Positions 56,170 to 64,000 of a stretch of 64,000 nucleotides of DNA are shown here, piece after piece. The stretch comes from Geranomyces variabilis (taxonomy: Eukaryota; Chytridiomycota; Chytridiomycetes; Spizellomycetales; Powellomycetaceae), in contig JADGJP010000057.1 in assembly GCA_027603065.1 (NCBI GenBank), positions 1-64,000 of the forward strand, in the 5' to 3' direction. Below the pieces are notes generated by a model. It saw nothing but the letters and a program-made list of their open reading frames with translations, did no database searches and was not told the DNA's origin. The translations under genes and the position numbers were made by a program. Positions within the stretch are counted from its first letter, which is position 1. Each line of letters starts with the position of its first letter.

Positions 56170-59100
56170 TCAAGTGGCCGGCACACCCTCGACCGACATC
56201 AGGGAAGCCGTTTGTGCAACCATGCCCAGTACGTTTTCGACAAACTCTTCTTTTGTGGCCCGCTGCGGGAAAGTTCCGCGATATACCGGATCATCGATCA
56301 GTAGCGCCTGCATGGCGTCCGTAAAGTCTGCTGCTGATAGTGTTTCGCCTATTAACGCATGCGTCGCCAACAGCACAGAATCAGTAAACCGGCCCGGAAA
56401 AAGTTTCGAGAACATATTGGTGCTCTTTACCGTATTGTTGCAGCAAGGCGATCAAACCATCTCGGTCGACGCTGTTAGGCTCAGCCGGAGGCTCTAGTTG
56501 GCCGTCAAGTCCAGATTCCGGTCGCTGAGCGAAGCCCAATGCGTCGAATATGTCCTTTTGTGTGTAATCCTCCAATGGGCGATGGTTGACGTACACTGCA
56601 GTGGGAAGACATGATGAGAATCCATACCTATGCAGCGCTGGAGACTGACGCGCACTTACGCTTGACAAGCTCTTCGAAGCCGACTTCGTGACGGAGCTGC
56701 GCGTCGGCTCCTTGGAACCATCCGGCATAGCGGACTTCATTGAGCATGTCATCCGTCTCGGCCTGCGAAGGGTAGTATCCCATTGCCTGCATGATAAGCG
56801 GGACTTGTTCGAGCGACACGGTTGTTGTGATCAGCCGTGCGGTCGTTGTGGCTTCTCCTTGGCTGCACGCGGTCAGCAGGGATCGGTGTACTTAGTTAGG
56901 TGCATCTTTTGAGTTCACCTCAATATGATCGCAAGTTACCTTCTCAACTGAGCGTAATAGAAGTAGTCTTCCATTTCACGTACGAAGGCTTCCCGTCCTG
57001 CCACATCCGCACCATTATGCAGCAGATCCAACCAGGGCGTCATCCCCGCCGCAGGGCCTGCATGGGCGGGGCTTTCAATCTTGGTCGGGTCGATTTTCCA
57101 GAGGTTAACGACCCCATCCTGCTTGCCGAGCGTCAAAAGCATGGTTCCATCGGGAGTGGCGCGCAATGCAGCTATGTCGCCGGGATGTGCATACATCCCC
57201 ATACTGCGGTGCGGGTTGCCGTCCAGCGGCAGCGCGAGCAAACCCACGACTTTGGATCCAGTCGCATAAGCCAGAAACCGCGGACTTGCGGGTGGGGTTG
57301 TTGTTGCTGATGCTGCTGCTGGGTCGGCGTGCTCGGGTATAAACTCAAGATATCGGATGTCGCCGCCGTACGCCGGAGCAACGACCGTGCGGCGACACAT
57401 GCCGGTTTCGGCATTGTAAATGCGGAACTTGGAACCAGTGTTTGCGGTCAAGAGGTAGTGCTGCGGCACGTCATGCAGCCCGCGAAGCGGTGGGGAGGGA
57501 TGCATAGCCGCAGAGAGGGGGCGGTAGGTTTGGTCTATCCGTGATTTCGCCTAGCAGGTTACCATACATGTGAGTTATCCTGCTGGAGAGTTACTGCTTG
57601 GTCAATGCTTCTCCGCGTGTTACCTTCAAGGCTATGCCTGCTGTAATGCTTGATGCTCCAAGGTCGTATTCAATCAAGTGGCGATCCTGTGAAACTGAGA
57701 TCAACCTGGACACGGTACCGTCCGGAGGCGGAGGCAGGAACAGGACGCCTGAAGGCACAGTCAGTCAGCATGACGTGCCCAGGACCTGTCGAAAAAAGTC
57801 CAACGTCTGCGGGCAAAACTTACCAACAATTTCCAAGTAATGCGCGCGACATCGCCCTACAAATCCCCATTCTCCGCTGGCTGAAACCTCAAAGACCCCG
57901 ACTCCAGCCAGTGCGTCCGTAACGGCCATCCATCGGCCGCGTGGGTCAAACACGATGCGCAGAATTGAGCTTTTTGCCGCCGCGTACCCGGGGAGACCTG
58001 GGCGATGTGAAGCGGGCGTACGCTGCGGTAGGTCTGCCAGAGTGGTCGGATTGACAATTCGGACCGTTCCGTTGGTGAATCCAATGGCTTCAGGAAATGG
58101 AAATGAGAGACATTCAAGTCAGCATTGCGGAGAAAACATGGACGATGTTTATGATCGCCTGCATCGCACCGAGACAAGAGCCAGCAGGGTCGTATGCGAC
58201 ACACTGGATACTGAGCGGAATCGCAGGTCGCTGCCTCATGCCTTCCCTGGCCTCCTCCCAAGGCTCCTCCATGCGTCTGGAATGCACAGGTCGTTTGTCC
58301 TTGTAACTGTAAACGTACAGCCATCCTTGAGAAGTTCGGAATAAGACGCTAATGCGTGAGAAAAGAGCCACGAGTGGTAATCACGAGTTGCTGCTTTTCA
58401 TTACCGCTGGACCCGCCAATTGCGAACTGCGGCTGCTTTGGATGGATGGCCAGTCCGTGCATCTCTCCATACGACCCCTCCATCAGCGTTTTGACGGCCG
58501 GGTTCTATGCGACCATGTTAGTGAGCAGGTGATGCCTCCATAGAACGAACGCTGAAAGATTGGTTGCCACTTACGCCTATGGAACCGACAATCCCATCGC
58601 CAGGCTTGTTTAGCCTCAAAACTTTCGAGTGTCGCGTGCCAATTATCAAGTCTGGCAGATCGACTGAGTCTGTCTCCAAGGTCGGGATTGCCACCGGTAA
58701 TTCAATGGCCTTTTCTCCAGCCGGGGGCGGAAGCAGCGTTTCTGTCAACTTTGTGCTTATTGAGACCACTGGTCCGGACTTTAGCCGTTCGAACCAGACT
58801 ATGAGACGGAACTGGTTGCAAATAGGTGAGAAAGCGGTCGAAGATGGAGAAGGGTTTTGCTCCCTACCTGTAGGTCGTATACGCGCACAAAGCCGTCCTC
58901 TCCGCCCGTCACAACATACTTGTCTCCGACCACCGAAATCACATTGATGCCGCCGGTATGCAGCTTCATGACTTTGACGCCGGCCTTGCGGCCTTTCTCG
59001 AGCGTCTCGCTTAGGTTGAACAAGCTGCGGTCGCTCCACACGACGATGTCTCCATCATTGGTTCCGGTCAATGCTTGGCCGATTGTGTTGTTTGACGTCG

Positions 59101-60251
59101 TTGGAAGGAAAGTGGAATGGGCGTAGCTTGTAGGCACATGTTTGAAGTCTCTTTCACGGAGGTCAAGTCAGCCTTCCTTACCTCCTGATGCACGACCTCC
59201 CCTCACTTGTTAGCCTTACTTTGGATTTAGGGAAGGCACGTATTGCTGGATGCCAGATTCGGCGCCCCACGTATAAAAATTAACAGCGTGGGCGCTGGTG
59301 CTGAGGATCTCATATGGGTCGGCCGGGTTTACCATCACACACGTCTGAGATGCAAGATTGTGAGACCATGCGCTTCGTATCTTTTCAAGCAATGCAATCA
59401 TACCTGCTTTTCCCCGTCGACCACTGCACTCGCGATCGGGCTATCCTCCTCACTTGTCCAATCCCACACGGCAATAGTCTGTGGGCTATCTAAAGCGGAT
59501 CGCACCACAAAGAAAAAAAAAAGAAACGTGCGATCAGACTGAATGCACAAAAGGGAGCTTGCACTTGTACTCCGGAGGGGTCTCCATTTCTACGCACCAT
59601 CTCCAAGCGTGACCAGAAACTGTCCGTCCCGCGTGAACGACACGGCAACCGTGCCTTGCCCATCATGCGGGTCGAATATTGTGCGGATAGGTAGCGGTTT
59701 CCCAGGCGGATCTGCGCCTGCGCATGCCGTGTCCCAGATAATGATGAGCGGGTCCGCGCCCTTGTCGGCTGTTACGAGAAACCGCTTGTCGTAGGAGGTG
59801 GTCAGCGCGGCGATTTGATTGCACTGGAGAGATCTAGACGGGTTAAAAAAAAAAGCCCTCGAGACATCTGAAAATAATATGAGTGGTTTGAGCTCACATG
59901 GCCAAGCATTGACTGCTGCGTTCCGGCTTCGTAGTCATGAATAACTCCTGTGTGCGCCGAGGCGTAAAAGATTGTCTAGCGTGTGCACAAATGTTCAGTT
60001 AAACGCTGCTCCGGTTTTTTGCCGAAGAAACTTTATACATACGCACTTTTTCAGTCAGCGCATGGATTCCGCCCATTATCTCCGTGTTGAGGCCGAATGT
60101 CCAGGCGAGGCTCTTTAATTGCAAAGTGTTTTAGGTATTGTTTGTCCTACTGCTGTCTTTTTACTGGGCACAATAAAAGGACACCTACCATCGCCGATGC
60201 GGCGGGATTGCTCATGTCCGTGCCATTCTTTAATTCTGCAGCATCGGACAT
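56170..60251 (-). CDS. CFAP251: CFAP251 (WDR66), flagellar radial-spoke WD-repeat protein
   Basis: Sixteen exons (60251-60189, 60112-60047, 59975-59898, 59823-59598, 59489-59404, 59344-59220, 59150-58868, 58811-58575, 58504-58405, 58325-58170, 58087-57824, 57748-57624, 57550-56940, 56862-56660, 56595-56431, 56348-56170) give 988 aa. After a 21-residue leader come SLAWTFGLN and WD repeats (ADKGADPLIIIWDT, IAVWDWTSEED, TGTNDGDIVVWSD, GGEDGFVRVYDL, LAIGFTNG spanning an intron, GVVNLWKID). Near residue 800 is the family hallmark EDYFYYAQLRSQGE. Degenerate EF-hands follow (SLEQVPLIMQAMGYYPSQAE and VNHRPLED). CFAP251 belongs to the calmodulin- and spoke-associated complex at the base of radial spoke 3 in motile axonemes. 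Its presence implies flagellated zoospores. It lies upstream of SMG1 on the same strand. Confidence 0.93.
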
Positions 60252-60647
60252 TGTATTAATCTGTCTGGAACTGGGAGTCCTCTGGGCGTGGACGGGTCGA
60301 AAACTAGGGAACGGAAGGAAGATCAAGCGTAAAAAATTCGACAGCTCCCTCGCTTACCTCATGCATCAAACACTCGGTCTGCGCACACACCACACATAAA
60401 TAATGCTGAATGTTTCCAAGTCCAAATTGACAGACGCCGGACGTATCGCTAGAAGAAAAGCCCATATCGTTGAGGAGTAGAAAGGGATCCGGGCCGTTAG
60501 CTCACAACCCTTTGAATATGGAGAAGAGTAGGGTCCGTCGTCAGCAACATTTAATATTCCGCAATCAATCAATATACAGGGGTCTGTGAATACTATATAA
60601 ACAGGGTGAGGTGGGTTGCCAAAAGTCTACATATAGGTCGCTATATC
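60252..60647. other. Intergenic region upstream of CFAP251
   Basis: 396 bp holding the CFAP251 promoter and the 3' flank of the next minus-strand gene. No further upstream CFAP251 exon with family similarity was found. Confidence 0.5.
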
Positions 60648-62297
60648 TCAGGTGGACAATATAATCCCAACGGCGTTAAGCGCGTCAACGGCTTTGAGAC
60701 ACGCTCCCAGCAGGTTCTGCGCGCACGCGAGCACCGAGCCGTCAGTATCCCAATCTTTACAATCGGCAGCTTTTCGACGAGTCACGCCTGCAAGCTGGGC
60801 GTTAAGAACATCGACCTGCTCCAGATTCGCGCGCAGAGCTTGACGGAGAGTCGCGTCCGAGCACTTTTCCGCTGGGCTAGAGTACGATTTGCAGAGATCC
60901 CGGGACAGATGTGTCAGGGTGCCCGAGTCGTGAATGTACTCGGCTTTTGCCCTGACGCGCTCTGTATTGGTCGTGACGGAGGAGCGCAGGGTGCGGTGAA
61001 GCCCAAGCATCGAGTCGGCAGCAGTTTGCAGGTGTGTGGACACTGCAGTTAGGTTGGAGATGTCGACGCGCGGGCGGCGGGGCGGAATGTACAATGGCAC
61101 GGCAATCGGCTCGGAGGCAGGTGCCGGGCTTGGCGCTTTGGGCTGGCTCTCTGCGGGGACTGGGACTGGGACTGGGATTTTGATCTCGTCGAGTGGAATA
61201 TGCAGGTGAGAATCCTCGCGGAGGCAGGCTTGGTCACATTCGGCGTCGCCGACAACTTCAAGTGCAGCGGCGCGCGGGAGGATGGACGCCGTATCGAGTG
61301 CATGAGTTTCAACCGCAAGTATTTCGCAATCAGCCTCGTGGAAATCTTCTGTGCTGATTGCTCCGCTTACACTTGGCACCACGAGTGACAGTGCGATGAC
61401 ATCTACCGGTGCAGAAACCACGACCTCCTGCTCGACGGGTGCAGACATGTGCACGTTTGTGACGTGAACTTGGGTGTCAACTTTCGGAACCTTGATGGGC
61501 GAACTGATCACATAACTCGGCTCCGCGGCACTGGCAGCAAGAAATATGGAGCTGGGCCTGGTCTTGGGCGCTGAAAGACGGCGCCTGGCGACTACAGGCT
61601 GGGCTGTTGTCCTTATCTCAAATGCCGAGAGTGGCCGTGGGTTCCATGGCGGTCGAGCCGGCATGGATGCTGGAGCAGCAACGTCCTTTTTCCATCCAGA
61701 AACCTTTCGAATGGATCCGTCGGGCGCACGCAGACCAGAATCAACGCGCGAAGTGACAGCACCGATACCGCGGAATGGTTGCGGTGATGCGCTTTCGTAG
61801 CCTTGATCTGGGACTCCGCTTGCAGTCACATGAGGCACAGCGGCCTTGACAGTGACAATGGGAGTCGAAGAGCCCACGGGCCGCCATGGCGGCAGCGTCC
61901 CGCAGCTGCTTTTGCGTTCGGATTTTATTGTTTGCACATGTGCTTTGGCCTCAGCTATGCGTTCAGCGCGGAGCTTGCAGGCGTCGCAGCCCGAGCGATG
62001 GGCTCCGCGGGAAAACGGAATGTTGCCGCTCGGGCCTGCCGCGTCAGTTGCCTGGAGGTGGTCGTTGTGGTGGTTGTGTTGATACGGAAATGAGATTTGC
62101 GGGCTAACACTGGTGCGTGCTCGGCTGCGAGCTCGGGAGGTTGTTGGGGATGATGGTGCAGCGAGTCCGGTGGTTCTGTCGCGTAGGGGCGACGAGTCGG
62201 TTACTGCATTGACGCGCGGGAGCCAAGGCGAGGAGCGGCGTGATGGGCTGACAGCAGTAGGGTCATCGTGAGCGTTGTGCTCTGTGACTCCGAGCAT
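60648..62297 (-). CDS. Unrecognised Pro/Ser/Ala-rich protein
   Basis: A single frame of 549 aa. The N-terminal half is disordered and rich in Ser, Pro and Arg, with one CxxC (SGCDACKLRAERIAEAKAHV) starting a likely helix. The middle contains a Val/Pro repeat (IPVPVPVPAE). The last 130 residues look helical (NLTAVSTHLQTAADSMLGLH, then ATLRQALRANLEQVDVLN), ending in LLGACLKAVDALNAVGI. The helical tail could be a coiled-coil assembly domain. No family was recognised. It is divergent from the CRAL-TRIO gene. Confidence 0.6.
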   Translation of the reverse strand: MLGVTEHNAHDDPTAVSPSRRSSPWLPRVNAVTDSSPLRDRTTGLAAPSSPTTSRARSRARTSVSPQISFPYQHNHHNDHLQATDAAGPSGNIPFSRGAHRSGCDACKLRAERIAEAKAHVQTIKSERKSSCGTLPPWRPVGSSTPIVTVKAAVPHVTASGVPDQGYESASPQPFRGIGAVTSRVDSGLRAPDGSIRKVSGWKKDVAAPASMPARPPWNPRPLSAFEIRTTAQPVVARRRLSAPKTRPSSIFLAASAAEPSYVISSPIKVPKVDTQVHVTNVHMSAPVEQEVVVSAPVDVIALSLVVPSVSGAISTEDFHEADCEILAVETHALDTASILPRAAALEVVGDAECDQACLREDSHLHIPLDEIKIPVPVPVPAESQPKAPSPAPASEPIAVPLYIPPRRPRVDISNLTAVSTHLQTAADSMLGLHRTLRSSVTTNTERVRAKAEYIHDSGTLTHLSRDLCKSYSSPAEKCSDATLRQALRANLEQVDVLNAQLAGVTRRKAADCKDWDTDGSVLACAQNLLGACLKAVDALNAVGIILST

Positions 62298-62937
62298 GAC
62301 AGATAATATGTTAGCAAGAGAGAGTATTTAGAATTGAGTGATGGCAATGTATGATGATAAACAAACAAGCATGTAGGTGTATATAAAGTATAATGGGGTG
62401 CGTTGTAAGAACAAGAAGAAGGGAAAGGAAATGGGGCGGCCAGCTGCACACGCGGGCGGGCGGGGAGTGACGCCCTGTTCTGTGTTGCGATGTCCGAAGG
62501 GGCGCTACATCAAGTGCACAGCCACAGCGCATGCTGCTGCGCCCTGCGTGTCCGCCTCCGTTAAACGCCTCCCCAACGCCAACGCCCCCGCAGTCAAGTG
62601 ACTCAAGGCACAGTGGTCGCCCACACCGCTCGCCCGGCGGACGGGAAGCGCTGGCTTGGAGTGGATGGTGCCCACGGTGTTTGTTGCACGCGAACGCCGC
62701 CTTCTGCCCGCCCCCACCCCCAAAACTCGCTTTGCGGGCGAGCGAGTGAGTGCGAACAAGGAAGCGCCACGGACAGGTCCACAAACAAAGAGGTCTTCTC
62801 CCTCGAGCGACCCGGCCGCCAGTCAGTCGCACCTCGCCTCACCGTTGAACGCTCGCTTGCTGCATCCTTCCGCACCTTCAGTTCCATTCCGACGCTCATT
62901 TCGCCCCCGCAATACCTGACACGACGCTTGCACCATA
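62298..62937. other. Divergent intergenic region
   Basis: 640 bp between the 549-aa protein and the CRAL-TRIO gene. It should hold both promoters; no gene is supported. Confidence 0.5.
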
Positions 62938-64000
62938 ATGGCCTCAACGGAACCAGAAACGCAGCTCGAGGCTCAGGCCTACGTTCAACCAGTCACGGCC
63001 CCAGCAGAGCTGCAGGCGGATGCAACGTTTGCTGCCAGCCTTGGCATATCTTTTGGAACCCAGGACAACTACGAGGCGTTTCGCAACCGCGTGCGGACGG
63101 ACGACAAACTTATAAGTCTGGGCAGTGCAAAGCTTTCGGACTGGTGGCTCGTAAAGTTTTTTGACGGAGCGCGAGGGAACGGAGAGTTGGCGTACAAGAT
63201 GCTGGAAAAGACCATGGTAAGGCGGCCAAACTCTCGCTAGGTTCACTCTGTGCCGCACACATTACTCTGTGCCAGAGGGCTCACTCTTCCATATCACTTT
63301 TCCCATACAGCAATGGAGAATCGAATACAGGTGGGACTCGCTTGCAACTGAAGACTTTACCGCCGACGAGTTGACCGGCAAGCTGTATTACCATAATATC
63401 GCCAAAGACGGCACACCAGTGCTAATCTGGCGGATTGCTCGGCACAAAGCTGATCCCAAGCTTGTCGAACACACCGTCCGCTTCATCGTCTACACAATGG
63501 TCAAGGGCATCCGCGATGGCACTGTCGCATCTCGCCTCACCCTTCTCGTCGACCGCATCGGCTCTACAAGCGACAATGTTGAAGGCATTGCCTTTTTCCG
63601 CTCCCTCACATCTGTCCTGCAGACACATTTCCCAGAAATGCTGCAGCGCATAATAATCTTCCCGACAAACTGGCTTCTTTGGACCGTCTGGAAGGTCGTC
63701 AAGCCGTTCCTCGACATGACGGTTGTCGAAAAAGTCTCGCTTGTCGGCCCGAAAGAGTACAAGCAAACGCTCAAAGACGCCATCGCTTTGGATCTTCTCT
63801 CTCAGCGCTACGGCGGAAACAGCATTGACTGGACCGATAAAGGCGCCGTCGCTGCTGCTCTTCCTGATGACGAAGAGGAGGACGACGGGAGCACTGAAGA
63901 AGGCGCCGTCGCCAAGATGCACGAGCGCGACTCAGCTGTCTCGGTGTCTGCCGTCTCTTTGCAAGGTCTCTCGCTTCAGGAGAAAAAGGAGGCAGAGACC
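62938..64000 (+). CDS. CRAL-TRIO (Sec14-like) lipid-transfer protein, 3' end beyond the window
   Basis: Exons 62938-63216 and 63311 to the right edge give 323 codons so far. The join WW..LEKTM to QWRIEYRWDSL restores the Trp-Arg element that precedes CRAL-TRIO domains. The domain continues with GKLYYHNIAKDGTPVLIWRI, LTLLVDRIG, a lipid-gate region with HFPEMLQRIIIFPTNWLLW and a terminal strand KVSLVGPKEYKQTL. Sec14-like proteins move phosphatidylinositol or other lipids between membranes. An acidic Glu/Asp stretch follows, then the start of a Ser/Gln-rich tail cut by the edge. Later domains are unknown. Confidence 0.88.

Overview
The window reads as nuclear DNA of a zoosporic (flagellated) early-diverging fungus, most likely a chytrid-type lineage. 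It has short GT-AG introns with CTAAC/CTAAT-like branch points. Its fungal-type genes are a single-chain NADH glutamate synthase, TAO3/Mor2, a PL1 pectin lyase and an Spd1-like ribonucleotide reductase regulator. It also has CFAP251, a radial-spoke protein found only where there are motile cilia, and SMG1, the NMD kinase missing from yeasts and most familiar fungi. I saw no transposon, rRNA or CRISPR array. Species cannot be named from sequence alone.

Layout. 1-3.6 kb (minus): a secreted, highly repetitive precursor open at the left edge, then a secreted MINPP1-like histidine phosphatase. 4.7-5.3 kb (minus): ARL1. 6.4-7.5 kb (plus): ribosomal protein eL42. 8.0-17.9 kb (plus): TAO3, 3,220 aa. 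18.6 kb: tRNA-Glu(TTC). 19.4-25.7 kb (minus): intronless GLT1. 27.4-32.1 kb (plus): an alpha/beta hydrolase and an AVT-type amino-acid transporter. 33.2-34.4 kb (minus): pectin lyase, divergent from a cytochrome P450 at 35.4-37.2 kb (plus). 37.4-41.6 kb (plus): a small Spd1-like protein and two unrecognised proteins. 42.0-62.3 kb (minus): a membrane protein with a Crinkler-like N-terminus, SMG1 (23 exons), CFAP251 (16 exons) and an unrecognised protein. 62.9 kb to the right edge (plus): a CRAL-TRIO lipid-transfer protein, incomplete.

Most genes are unlinked housekeeping functions: translation, nitrogen assimilation, Golgi traffic, polarity and mRNA quality control. A few encode outward-facing products: the repeat precursor, the phosphatase, the pectin lyase and the membrane protein. 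The most unusual item is the repeat precursor. It has a signal peptide, a Lys-Arg site, 19 tandem 13-16-residue units starting Asp-Pro-Arg and ending Ala-Arg, and then Tyr-rich units framed by Lys-Arg. This is the layout of a Kex2-processed multi-peptide precursor. Exon structures were built by hand from splice signals, reading frame and family similarity. All reported joins keep frame, but none has been tested against RNA.
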